This document shows, in pieces, positions 34,068-44,807 of a stretch of 64,000 nt of DNA (positions within the stretch are counted from its first letter, which is position 1; each line of letters begins with the position of its first letter). A program made the position numbers and the translations under genes. Under the pieces are notes generated by a model. The model saw nothing but the letters and a program-made list of their open reading frames with translations, did no database searches and had not been told where the DNA came from. Where the stretch lies: positions 195,565 to 259,564 of the forward strand of contig CAXAMN010008635.1 in NCBI GenBank assembly GCA_963970005.1, in the 5' to 3' direction. Origin of the DNA: Durusdinium trenchii. Taxonomy: Eukaryota; Sar; Dinophyceae; Suessiales; Symbiodiniaceae.

Positions 34068-34800
34068 ATGTTAGTTCCTCCTCGTTTGTTCCTCTTACAG
34101 TAATATGTTTCCTCTTCTTCATGTTCCTCCTCTTCTCCTTCCTCGTCTTTTTCTTCATCCTCTTCCTCCTCTTCTTGGGTTTCCTCTTCTTCTTCTTCTT
34201 CTTCTGACTCTTCTTCCTCTTCTTCCTGTTCTTCTTCTTCTTTTTTATATTACTATTCTTCTGCTTCTTCATTTTCTTGCTGCTATTCTTCTTTTTTTTC
34301 TTCTGTTTTTTGCATCTTCTTCCTGTTCTTCCTCTGTTTTTTTTTCTCCTCTTCTTCCTCTTCTTCGTCATGTTTTCCTTCTTCCTCCTCTTTTTCCTCC
34401 TCTTCTTGTTTTCCTCTTTTTCCTCTTCTTCTTCTTCTTGTTATTATTGGGTTTCCTCTTATTTGTTCTTCCTCTTCTTCTGTTTTCTCTTCTTTGCCTT
34501 CTTTTTCTTATTATTATGTGTATTCTCTTCTTCTTCCTCCTCTTCTTCTTCTTCCTATTCTTATTTTTGTTATTCTTCTTCTCTTCTTTTTCTTCTTCCT
34601 CTTCTTATGTTTCTTATTATTCCTTTGTTCCTTCTTCTTCTGCTTCCTCTTCCTCCTCTTCCTCCTCTTCTTCTTCTTCCGCATCTCCTTTTTCCTCCTC
34701 TTCTTCCTCTTCTTCCTATTCTTCCTATTCCTCTTCCTTTTCTTTGTGTTCCTCTTCTTCTTCCATTTGTTACGCTCCTTCTTCCTTTTCTTCTTCCTCC
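34068..34800 (+). repeat. Pyrimidine-tract duplication, copy 1
   Basis: Marked by CTCGTTTGTTCCTCTTACAG (34081) and CCATTTGTTACGCTCCTTCT (34763), which recur in the same order at about 35167 and 35807. Confidence 0.8.
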
Positions 34801-35152
34801 TGTTTTCTTCTATATAGTTCCTTTTCTCTGCCTTTTCTTCCTCCTCTTCTTCCTATCTTTTTTCTTCTTCCTGTCCTTCTTCCTCCTCTTATTCCTTTTG
34901 TTTTTGTTATTCTTCCTCTTTTTGTTATTCGTCTTCTCTTCTTCGTCTTCTTCTTCCTCCTCTTCGTCTCCCTCGTCTTCTACCTCCTCTTCAGCTTCCT
35001 CTTCTTCTTCATTTCATGTTTTCCTCTTCTTCTTCATTTCATTTTTTCCTCTTCTTCTTCTTCTTCCTCATCTTCCTCTTCCCCCTCTTCTTCCTCTTCT
35101 TCTTCACCATTTCTTCTTATTCCTCCTCTTCTTCTTCCTCCTTCTCTTCTTT

Positions 35153-35850
35153 ATGTTTTGTTTCCTCCTCGTTTGTTCCTCTTACAGTAATATTGTTCCT
35201 CTTCTTCATGTTCCTCCTCTTCTCCTTCCTCTTCTTTTTCTTCATCCTCTTCCTCCTCTTCTTGTTCTTCCCCCTCTTCTTCTGGCTCTTCTTCCTCTTC
35301 TTCCTGTTCTTCTTCCTCTTTTTATATATGCGTCTTCTTCTTCTTGTTCTTGTTGTTTTTCTTCTTTTTTTTATTCTTCTGTTTTTCCTGTTCTTCCTCT
35401 GCTTCTCTTTCTCCTCTTCTTCTTGCTCTTCTTCGTCATTTTTTCCTTCTTCCTCCTCTTCTTCCTCCTCTTCTTGTTTTCCTTGTTGTCCTTTTCTTCT
35501 TCTTTCTTGCTATTATTGGTGTTCCTCCTATTTTATCTTCCTCTTCTTCTGTTTTATCTTCTTTGTCATATTTTTCTTATTATTATGTTTATTCTCTTCT
35601 TCTTCTTCCTCTTCTTATTTTTCTTATTCTTCTTCTCTTCTTTTTCTTCTTCCTCTTCTTATGTTTCTTATTATTATTATTCTGCTTCCTCTTCCTCCTC
35701 TTCCTCCTCTTCTTCGTCTTCCGCATCTCCTTTTTCCTCCTCTTCTTCCTCTTCTTCCTAATCTTCCTATTCCTCTTCCTTTTCTTTGTGTTCCTCTTCT
35801 TCTTCCATTTGTTACGCTCCTTCTTCCTCTTCGTCTTCTTCCTCTTGTTT
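35153..35850 (+). repeat. Pyrimidine-tract duplication, copy 2
   Basis: Second copy of the block at 34068-34800. The segment before CCATTTGTTACGCTCC, about 100 bp from TTCCGCATCTCC, is nearly identical between copies (34677 and 35721). The two copies differ elsewhere in the number of TTC words. Confidence 0.8.
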
Positions 35851-36235
35851 TTCTTCTAGTTCCTTTGTTCTGCCTTTTCTTCATCCGCTTCTTCCTCTTC
35901 TCCTTCTTCTTCCTATTCTTGTTCTTTTTGTTGTCCTTCTTCCTCGTCTTACTCCTTTTGTTTTTGTCATGTTTTATCTTTTTGTTCTTCTTCTTCTTCT
36001 CTTCTTCGTCTTCTTCTTCCTCCTCTTCGTCTCCCTCGTCTTCTTTCTCCTCTTCAGCTTCCTCTTCTTCTTCATTTCATTGTTTCCTCTTCTTCTTCTT
36101 CCTCTTCTTCTTCTTCCTATTCTTCTTCTTCCTCTTCTCTTCTTGTTACTATTACGGTAGTATTTGTCTTCTTCTTGTCCTTCCTCTTCTTCTTCTCTCC
36201 TTCTTCTTCTTCCTCTTTTCTTCCTTTCCTTTTTC

Positions 36236-36940
36236 TACAACTACCTCACTCCATTCAGCATTCCCACACGCTACTCCCCACACATCCTTCAACGCTCCAT
36301 CGCACACTAGGAACTCCTCGATCGTGATGCGCCCTAGTCACCGGACTCCTCTCCCTGGGTTGTAGATATCTCCCCTCATCTCACTCTCAGCATCACATGA
36401 TATTAAATGCACTGTCCGTCTTTTCCATATGGCCAATGCTTGTGTTTATTTATGGCTTTACACATCTTATCTTTCCTCCCTCCGTTTTTAGCTACAACCT
36501 TGCATTGCTCACACACACACACTCAAGATAATGCGAACGGAACTGAATGCCGCTCGCCACACGGCAACCGAAGTATCCATAATCCTACGAGGCCAGGTAA
36601 ACAAACACCTGCGAGTAGCTAATGGAGCGGCGCTCGACCATCACGAAAGCTAACTTTCCAACATTTGAAAGCCTCCAAGTTGCAATTGCACGACGGGCGG
36701 GCTCATTAGCACTTTAGTGCAGAGCCGAAGCCAAGAGAGAAGTCTTGTTCTAGTTACAAGCAGGGGCCGGTAAGAAGTGGAGTCATCACAAAAGCAGGTA
36801 CGTGATCCTAGCGTTGCAGGATCATATCAGCGATGGAATGCAGCACTCTTCGTTGGACAACCAACTGCATCCACGGGGTTGTCCCCCTGCTATTTAAAAG
36901 AAGAACCAAATCAAAGGATTCCCTGTGACTCCAAGAGTTT
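36236..36940. other. Left flank of the Penelope-like element, no gene
   Basis: Includes a short (CA)n at 36510-36522. No coding signal. The sequence just before 36941 shows no obvious match to the sequence after 49796. Confidence 0.5.
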
Positions 36941-37346
36941 CACACTTCGAACTTGGGTTTTCAGTTAGACTCAATTGCCACGATGGGAAGGAAGGTGAGG
37001 GAACGGAAAGGTGCATGAGTCGGCAAAAACAGTATTGTTTAAAAAATGTTTCCGAATGGCCTCGAAATCGATCTGTACAATCAGTGCGGTGACGAGCTCA
37101 GCTGCAGGAAAGTGGGTTTAGGGGAGGAAGCATGAACGACCATGGAAACAAAAAAGCGGTAGTGGACAGCTTGACCAAAAGTTCACGTTGCAGGTACAGG
37201 AATGTGCGTCCACATTCCCTTCCGGCTGAATCCCGTAGCTTCGTAGGGAAACAGCTGCCATGCCCCCTGCCTGTGAAATCCCCCGTCATAGTGGAAAAGG
37301 TGGTGAAGGTGTGGAAAACCCTTAGAACCAGGGTGTGACACACACA
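36941..37346 (-). repeat. Pseudo-LTR, 3' copy
   Basis: 406 bp, starting CACACTTCGAACTTGGG and ending GGGTGTGACACACACA on the plus strand. Against the 5' copy I find two substitutions (at 37022 and about 37195) and one 10-bp deletion near 37244. The RT stop codon (37322) lies inside it. Confidence 0.95.
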
Positions 37347-40040
37347 AGACGCCGTGATCGGCGCACAGACTGAGCGGTGGAAAAACGGATCTTTTTTCTC
37401 AAAAACCGCCTGCACGCTTGCAGGTCATGCCCTTTTTGGGCGTATAGGTTGACCAGGGCTTCAGCCGCAGCGGTGGCGTTGTTGGGTGGAAACGTGTAGG
37501 TATAGATGGAGTGAAGTCTTGAAGCAAAGCCGGACAGAGCCAAGCGCTGGCTACCGGCGCTGGTGTGGTCCCGGATTTTCCAGGGTTGGGTGGGTTGAAT
37601 GTATGTGATGGTGCGTTGCTGGAGGTCAATGTTGAAACCTAAACGGTGAAAGTCTTCCACCGTCTCCAATTTGTGGATGAGGGTCTGGATGGTGGGATGT
37701 GAAAGGAATTGTTCATTGTGGACAATGAAACGGTTGTCCACGTAGCGAGAGTACGCGAAGTGGAGGGCAGTGTGTTGAAGGAGATTGTTGTGAAGCTGAT
37801 GCCAGGAGTGTTCAATGAGGGTGATGGCAACGTTGCAAAGGGCCGGAGAGCTGGGAGCCAATCCCAGCTCCCCGAATTTGCTTGTAGGTGTTGTTGCATG
37901 CCCGGAAAATGCATGCGTCAAGTGCATACGCCACAATGGTTGTAACGTCGGCAGTGTGAATGGTGCGCTGTGTAGGGTGGCGTCGGTGGTGTCTGCCGAT
38001 GTGGGAGTGGTGAAAAGGGTTGCCGGTGGCTTTGGTGTCAACAGTAAGAGTGTGAGTATAGTTCTGGCGTTGCCATTGCTGAATGAGGGAGTGGACTGCA
38101 TCAATTAGGCGATGCTGTGGAACTGAGTTGAAGAAGCCAACAAGGTCGTCGTTGGTGGCGTGCAGGGAAATGTCAGGTGGGGTCTCGGTGAGGTAGCAGT
38201 GAAAGTGAGACCACAGTTGGGGAATGGAAAGTTGGCCTGGATGCTGAGGAAGGAGGTGTTGTAGGATGATGTCAAGGGCTCGGCTGGTAATGCGGAGGAG
38301 GTTGCCGCTCAAGGATTGAAAGTATGAGATAATGGTGCGGCCCTTGCTCCACTGTTTTTTCTCCTTGAGGTGGTATGGAATCGTGAAATCTTTTCTAAAG
38401 CCCCATTTGTAGCGTGTGCGGAGGCTGGGGGGGATGGTGTGTGTCAGGTGTTCGTGAATGTTGGACAATTGGAGTGTTGGCATGGGTGCAAAGAGTTCCG
38501 GCGACTGCCAGGTGGCCAACGCCCCGATGAAGTATTGGCGGGGGCAGAAGATGCGTAGCTGCTGCAGTTCGTGATCAGCATGGTGGAGGACGACTTGGTC
38601 GCCCAGAAATTCCTGGAGTTGCCGGAGAAGTCGGGCTGTGAAGCGGGGTTGGTGTTCCAAATGGTCAGTATGGAGCCTCCATTGGTGCTGGAGGAAGGGT
38701 TCCAAGTGTTGTGTGAGGGAGGGTGGAAGGCCTTGAATGCGCAGCCATTTTGTGAAGGCCGTCTGGAATGCAAGGAAGTATCTGGCCTTGCTGGGGTAAA
38801 AGGTGCTGTTCATATTGGCTGCCAAGAATATGCGGAGGTGCGGTGGTAGTGCGAGTTGTTCAAGAGTGAGGATGTAATGGTTGTCGATTGTGGGTGTGGC
38901 TGGATCAAGGAGAATGGTCTTGAGGTGGGCGCATGCGCATGGCAGGTCACTGGAGGTCGGAGGGTTTGAGAGCGTATCCTCCCAGGTGCGGTTGTGTAGA
39001 TGGGCGCGGAGAGTCTTGTGGGCTGCTTCCCGCAAACGGTGAGTAGGCAAGTGGAGCGGGATGGCCAGGTGTTTGTGGCGCTGTATTGTGGTTTTCAGCC
39101 ACTGTTCACAGTGTTTGGGAAACTGCTCGTGGGCCAGGAATGGTATGGTGAGGGGGATGTTGGGCTTGGGTGGACTGAGGTTGCGGTACTGGAGGGCTTG
39201 GTTGATGATGCGGAGTGCTCTGCTGCGGCCAGGCTCTTCCAAGTTTGATGCCATTCGTCGGATGGCGTAGACCTCCAGGTCAGTATGCTTGCCGCTGCGC
39301 AATTGTTTGGCTGCTTCAAAGGATGCCCGTGTGTGTTTGGTGAGATTGCGAAGAAGAGTGAGGGAGTGTAGTCGAGTGGAGGTAAAGAGATGTGGTTCGT
39401 GAATGGCATGTTGCCGTCTGCGGAGCTTTCGGAAAAGTCGCTTGTGGGTTGCCAAGCGGGAGTAGAAATGAGCTCGGTGTTTGGTGAACTGCCAACCTTG
39501 AGCTTTGAGCTTGAGGTGGTGGGAGATGAAAGGCCAATTGAGTGGCGGCATCCAGTTGGAAATGAGGTAGTGTTCTTGGATCCACGCTTGATCGTATGTG
39601 TCATGTGAAGAAAGTGGAATGGGTGTGACTTGGTGGATGTTGTTGTGGGAATGCCAGTAGCGAAGGGACAGTTCTGCTGAAATTGGAATGTTGTTCTGCA
39701 ATTGTTTCAGTTTTGCCCGACGGTTGTGTTCTCTGTGTGGGATGCCGATGCCAGTGGAGCCAACATAAAAGTGGCCATGCTGGTGGTAGCATCGCTGTGG
39801 GGTCGTGGGGTTGAAGTAGAGTTTGACATACACTGCATTGGAAGAAAGGAAGTTGTGGTAGTGGTAAGTGTGAGGTTGGATGCGGAGGTGTTGAAGTCGT
39901 TGACGCCATTGCTGGGAGCGTTGGGTAGAGGAAGGGTAGCAAAAAAGAAGTGTGAGGTGGATGAGGCCCACAGCAAAGAGGGCCTCGGCACGTTCAATGT
40001 ATTGGCTGTAATGGATGAGAGTGGAGAGGGCTTGATGCAA
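37322..40040 (-). CDS. GIY-YIG endonuclease-reverse transcriptase of the Penelope-like element (ORF F), one frameshift
   Basis: The first frame (40040-37812, 742 codons) has an N-terminal GIY-YIG domain at residues about 70-170: VYVKLYF, then FYVGST, R...H in PHREHNRR, catalytic Glu in AWIQEHYL and LN in PPLNWP. DLPCACAHLK (Cys368, Cys370) is the CxC linker. The RT follows: KKQWSKGRTIISYF near 561-574, NDDLVGFFNSVPQHRL near 630-645 (motif A), and GAGIGSQLS. At about 37845 the frame shifts and continues in 38104-37322: SPALCNVAITLIEHSW, then AYSRYVDNRFIVHN (37733-37744), ending in the pseudo-LTR. The catalytic box is YVDN, not YVDD. The combined length of about 900 residues fits this class. 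It would nick the target and prime reverse transcription there. Confidence 0.85.
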
Positions 40041-40097
40041 ACGGAAGAGTTGGTGGAGTTGGTTTTGGTGCGGCTGGTGTTGGCTGGTCAGGGCTAG

Positions 40098-41317
40098 TCA
40101 GCATGCGATGGCAGCTCCCACACTGACAATGTGTTGGAGGCTCTTGATCGAGAGCTTGTTCACGCGAATCAGCGGGAGCCCGTAGCGGGTCGCGGCATCC
40201 TTAAGCTGGTCAGTGGAAACTTTGCTAGTCTGGAGTAAACGCAAGATTTCCTGAGCTGCCTCTTGGATTTTGGGCTCAAAGGTCCGCATCCATTGTTGGA
40301 TGGAGGGTGCGGTCCATGCTTCAGGGGCGTCGTCCTTGAGGGTGGGGTAGGACGGTTGAAGCACATCTGGAAGCGCTGGTGGTTGGTGTGGTGCAGGAGG
40401 GTCGGCTGGAGCAGAGGGAGCGCTGGGGCGGCCGGTGTCTTTCTTGGGGGTTAAGTTCCAGTCCATGTGCCTGGAGTTTCTCCCGGGCGCGGGCAAGATC
40501 ATCGGAGGTGGCTTTGAGCGCTCGGATGGCTGAGTCTTCGGCAACGGCGGGAGAGTGGGCCTGCATTTGGTCTGTCAAAAGGGTGATGAGGGGAGAGTGG
40601 AATGCTCGTGCTTGTGTGGTTTTGCTGGGGATGGCGGTACCGGCCTTGGCGTGCATGGCCTCGGCGATAGCGTCTAAGTCCAGCCGCTTATCGCGAATCT
40701 CCTGAAGGAGATGTGTGGTGAAAACGGACTCGGCGACACTCCTAGTAGGAATGAGCCCGCAGAACTTTCCGTGACTGAGTGTTCTGGCTGTGAAGTCCGC
40801 CGTCCCATGGTACGCAAGTAGATAAGGGAACACCTCAAAAGTCGGCAAGCCTGCGATCCCGACGCGTCGGGACCATTGGGTAGGCTGGATGTGACGGTGG
40901 AGTTGATGTCCGTGAATGGCGTTTGAATCCCAACAGGAATCCGTGGAGTGCCAAGATTCTTGAATGGTTGGGGTTGGAGATGGAACTGTAGGAGGAGGCG
41001 CCGGTGGAGCCGAGTGAGTGGGACTGTGCTTGAAGGACTTCTGTTGCGGTGTTGCTGGTGAGGCCGTAGGGAGTGGTGGCGGTGGCGGCGGTGGGAAGGA
41101 AGGAGAGGTGTTTGGCGGCGATGTGTGAGATGTTGGTGATGTCGAAGGCGGTGGCGTGTAGGGATGAGCCTGATGCTGTTGACGCATACGAATGGAATGG
41201 CTCGCCATAGGCGGTTGTCGGCGTGTAGTGGGAGGTGTCTGTGCCGGAGGCGACCTGATGCTGTTGCTGCTGGAGTAAGTAGTGGTTCCAGTAATACTGT
41301 TGCCACTGGGCGTCCAT
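40098..41317 (-). CDS. ORF E upstream of the RT, unknown
   Basis: Three overlapping frames (41434-40835, 41208-40321, 40544-40098) read as one protein of about 400 residues with two frame changes. The likely start is MDAQWQQYYWNHYLL (ATG at 41317). It begins Gln-rich, continues Pro/Thr/Ser-rich, then has a globular stretch: RRVGIAGLPTFEVFPYLLAY, TLSHGKFCGLIPTRS, LLQEIRDKRLDLDAIAEAMH, a helix LARAREKLQAHGLELNP, and the end part VSTDQLKDAATRYGLPLIRV. The stop lies 58 bp before the RT ORF ATG. No family is recognised. Position suggests an RNA-binding or Gag-like partner of the RT, or an N-terminal extension separated by frame breaks. Confidence 0.55.
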
Positions 41318-41678
41318 GATGGAGACAGGTGGAGGACGAAGATGATAGCGGGAAGCAGTCAGTTTTGAGCAAGAAAGCCGAAATGAAAGACCGAAGCATT
41401 CTGCAATGCACATGGAGATCAAAAGACTGTACATTGATTAAAACGCGAAAGTGGTACCTGTGGGACTGAGGTGATGACTTGGTAAAACTAATAGGTAAAG
41501 TGGAAGTAGCCACAAGTAGCAACAAACCATGAAGATATCACGGTCCCATGGAAAGAATGCCATGTCCGGGAGGGCAACTGCAGATTTTTCGTGGTGCGAG
41601 TGAAACAGCTGGTGTTGGTGGAGGATCAGTAAGGCCACAAACAGAGAAAAAACAAGTGAAATTCGTAAAAGGTAGTCA

Positions 41679-43104
41679 TCAAAACCTGGTGTGTGGCCAA
41701 AAAGGACTCTCACTATATGGCTGCTCGTCGGCGCCGTAGTTATTCCACGGATAATTGGCTGGATCATAATTCTCAGCATGGAGTGGCACGTGACCTCGTT
41801 GCTGCTGGGGATTGGGGTTGTTGTAAATGAGGTGTTGTCCAGGGCTGACCTGTGGTGATGGCTGGGGAAAGTGGAGGGTCGGCGGTGCCGGTTTTGGTAC
41901 TGGGTACTGTGCCGGCCAAGCATGGGCTGTGGGTGGAATGGATGCTGGAGGTGTGGGAGGAACGTATGGAGGTGGTGGTGTGGTGTAGTATGAGCCGGGT
42001 GGCGGAGCAGCCATCTGTGGAGCGGGATATGCCGGCGGCGGTTGCTGTGGTTGCTGAACATGAGTGGAAGAAGTGGCTCGTGGTTTTGGCACAGGGGAGC
42101 CACGACGGAGCTCGGCATGTGTGGAAGGCCGGCCGTGGTTGAAGCGGGTGCGAGGGGGGGTGGTTGAGCGTGGTGGTGTTTTGGAGCGGGGGCTTTTGGG
42201 TATGCCCCCGATGGGGACGTGAAGTCGGATGGTCCCGCTGGAGCGGGACACTGTGGTCCACCTGTGGGGTGGGAATGAAGTTGGCGTACTGCCATTGCGT
42301 CGGGTCTGTGTTGGGCTGCTTGTTGGATAGGGAAGTGGCAGCGGTGCGACGTTTGCTCTGGGTACGGGGCCAGTGGTTGTGGTAGGAGTGGTAGGTGTGA
42401 CCAGTGGGTTGGGGGTAGCAAAAGCCGGGGAAAGAACAATAGAGTGGAGCTCAGTTTGAGCTGTGGCGTGAGAGGTGGAGCGGTCGGTTTGGGTGGCGGC
42501 CGACCAAGGTTCTGGGTGTGGAGTGGTCATGCTGTTCCTCATGGAGACGCAGAGTCTCTAGGATGGTGTCTGTCTGTGTGGCTTGGTTGTGGAGTTGAGT
42601 GGGAGTGGTCTGAGATGAAGGATGTTGCAGGACGTGGGTGGTGGGGGACGTGCCGCTGAGGTGGTACCGCGTAATCGGCGGTAGATGGATGGTATGCCCG
42701 GGCAGGAGTTCGTCTGGTGTTGGGAATAGGATCTCAGAGGCTGAGTCATCATCGATGGTAGATTCGCGCTCTTGGAGATAGACCCTGGGAGGGTGTCTTC
42801 CTAGGGCTTCAAGGGCTGTGAGTGCCCTACGGACATGGACTTCAATCTGTTGGATACTGCTGGTATAAAGTTGAAGGTGGGTTTGTAGTGCGTCTGGCAT
42901 GGCTCGTTGAAATGGTGAGTGGAGTAGCGGGGTTTCCGTGAGAGCTCGGTGTGTGGTTAGATGCTGGTGCAGGGTAAAGCGATGGAGGTTGATGTCTGTA
43001 AGGACTCCGCATAGAACATTGGATGGCTCGTTCGTGTAGACGGAGGCCCAAAAGGATGAGTCGCTGCCTTCGCTGGGCGGCGGATGTGAGCTCATTGCGC
43101 ACAA
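41679..43104 (-). CDS. ORF D, Pro-rich protein, unknown
   Basis: Two frames, 43104-42451 and 42542-41679, join near 42500 into about 460 residues. The N-terminal part is structured and helical (SSFWASVYTNEPSNVLCGVL, LQLYTSSIQQIEVHVRRALT, ALEALGRHPPRVYLQE), with an acidic STIDDDSASEILFPTPDELL. Then come repeated AQT/ATQTD phrases and a long Pro-rich region (PPPPYVPPTPPASIPP), ending in an aromatic tail (NYPWNNYGADEQPY, SESPFWPHTRF). No known domain. The 250-bp gap to ORF E contains no other frame of note. Confidence 0.45.
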
Positions 43105-43293
43105 TGGATGGGAGGCAAAAGAACAAATGGGCGGTTCAAATGGAAATGACAGCCATAGCTGATAAAATGGAGTTTGAGTGGAAGCAATCGAGTTTAAATG
43201 GTGATAAAACCACAGCGAAAGGGGCGAAGCCGGTTTTTTGACGGCTGTGAGAAGCGTGCTTTGGGTGAAACAAATGGGGCGGCGGTGGAGATC

Positions 43294-44767
43294 TCAGGGC
43301 TCGTTGTCACCTAACATGTTGGTAGCCGCTGCAGCAGCCGCACGGCGCGCAATCCGCAGGATAGCGGTGGTGAGTTGGCTGGCCTGTTGATCAGTGAGTG
43401 GCAGTTCCGGTAGTGGTGGGGGTGGTGGAAATAAGGCAGGTGGAGCGGGTTGTGGTGGTGGTAGAATGCTGTGTGGTGGGAAGGCTGGAGGAGGTGCTGG
43501 ACATGGTGGTGCTGCCGGAATGGAGGAGGAGCGGTCCCCATTGGAGTCCAGATACTGGAGGATGTTGCGCGAAAAGTGGAAGGGCTTGATGTGGCCGTTG
43601 CAATGTGGTCTCGGGATCCGGACTTGGGTGTGACGGTGTGTGGGCATAGGAGGTGGATGAGTCGTGACTGGCTGCGGGTGGAGGAGAGAGGGAGTGAGAG
43701 CTGGTGGCGGAACGGATGTGAAAGAAGCCGAAGGGGTGGCTGACCCGGGCGTGCTTTCTTGAGGATAGGAACATTGGTCATCAGGAGGACCGGGTCTTCA
43801 CTGCTGGTAGTGGGGGAAGGAGATGGAGGCGGGGGTTTGCTGGTTGCTCCAGTGGATGAGCGTGCCGCGCATGCTCGGTGTGTGGTGGAATGTTTGGGAA
43901 GAGAGGGTGCAGGGACAGGGGGTGTTTTGGGAGGTGGAGGAGAGGTCTGGGCGGTGTCGATCGTAGCTGGTTGAACATCCGCAGAGGATTGGTGATGGTG
44001 GACCTGTTCATTGGGTTCGTCTTTAACTGTCTCCAATTTGACTGCCGGCAAATCTGATTGTTCGGATTTGGCTGTAGGTAGGGTGTATGGGTTGATTGGA
44101 TGGACGTAGTGGTGGTGTGCCTGTCACGTGAACGTGAGCGGGCGCGTGGGGTCAAGTGGGTGATCAGGCTGTGCTGGGGTGGGATGGCCGTGGGTTGATG
44201 GGTAGGTGGTAGGATTGGTGAAGAGAGACAGTTTGTTGTGGCGGATGGAGGGAAGCGGGCAGTGGGGTCCATCCGGTAGTGACCTGGCGAGCCCGGTGAA
44301 CCGGGCAGAAATTGAAGAATGCGGATGCCTTGGCATAGGTCGGTGCTGATGGTAACCAAGTGTCGTAAAGTGTTGCGGAGTTGCAGGTAGAGGCGGTAGG
44401 ACTGTTGGTCTGTGAAAGAGGAAGGGTAGGGGATAGGATCAGTTAGGATGGGATGGTGCTGGAGATCGGTGACCAGGGTGTGGAGTGTGGCAATCATCCA
44501 GGATAGCAGCAACAGTTCGGGCTGGTGAGTGGCTGATGAAGCAAGATAGGGAAGTGGATTCCCTGGGAGATAGTGACCCGCTGCGGGGGCCAACGATGGA
44601 TCTGGAAAAGGAGGGGAGTGTGATCCCTCCACTGTCATAGGGCCGGCCGCTGGTGGAGTAGAGCCAAAACCGGAATCAGCCATAGCTACACAGGCGGGCA
44701 AAGGGTGCTGGCAACGTGCGATCTCAACAAAACGGCTGCGGAGGCTGACATGTGATAAAGGTGACAT
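43294..44767 (-). CDS. ORF C2, paralogue of ORF C1, with extended tail
   Basis: Likely start MADSGFGSTPPAAG (ATG at 44683). The conserved block HYLPGNPLPYLASSATHQPE ... ILQFLPGSPGSPGHYRMDP, ARFPP matches ORF C1 without gaps over 110 residues, 50 of them identical by hand count. An RARSRSRDRH stretch follows, then a tail spread over frames 44051-43311 and 43647-43294 (PAVKLETVKDEPNEQ, LMTNVPILKKARPGQP, IKPFHFSRNILQYLDSNGD), ending TTAILRIARRAAAAAATNML. VKLETVKDEP resembles a SUMO-type acceptor motif. At least two frame breaks. The family is unknown. Confidence 0.5.
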
Positions 44768-44807
44768 TCAGCAAAATTTTGAAGACGGTGTGAATGAGCA
44801 GTGCAGG

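Larger units (their letters stand above)
33955..36235. repeat. 2.3-kb pyrimidine tract (TTC/CTT/CCT)
   Basis: The plus strand is almost only C and T, built from TTC, CTC and CCTCTT words with scattered single purines. Frames hundreds of codons long on the plus strand (Phe/Leu/Ser-rich) and the minus strand (Lys/Glu/Arg-rich) result from the absence of stop codons and are not genes. Uncommon words recur about 1.05-1.09 kb apart, showing an internal duplication. Confidence 0.95.

Noticed and set aside
33941-36365. Phe/Leu/Ser-rich frames up to about 490 codons and Lys/Glu-rich reverse frames
   Set aside because: A pyrimidine-only strand has almost no stop codons; no domain or start context supports a gene.
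36941-37346. Hammerhead ribozyme in the pseudo-LTR
   Set aside because: I found no CTGATGA...GAAA core on either strand. This agrees with its reported absence in N-terminal-endonuclease Penelope-like elements.
37709-42752. Plus-strand frames across the giant element
   Set aside because: They are shadows of the GC-rich minus-strand ORFs; domains (GIY-YIG, RT) are only on the minus strand.
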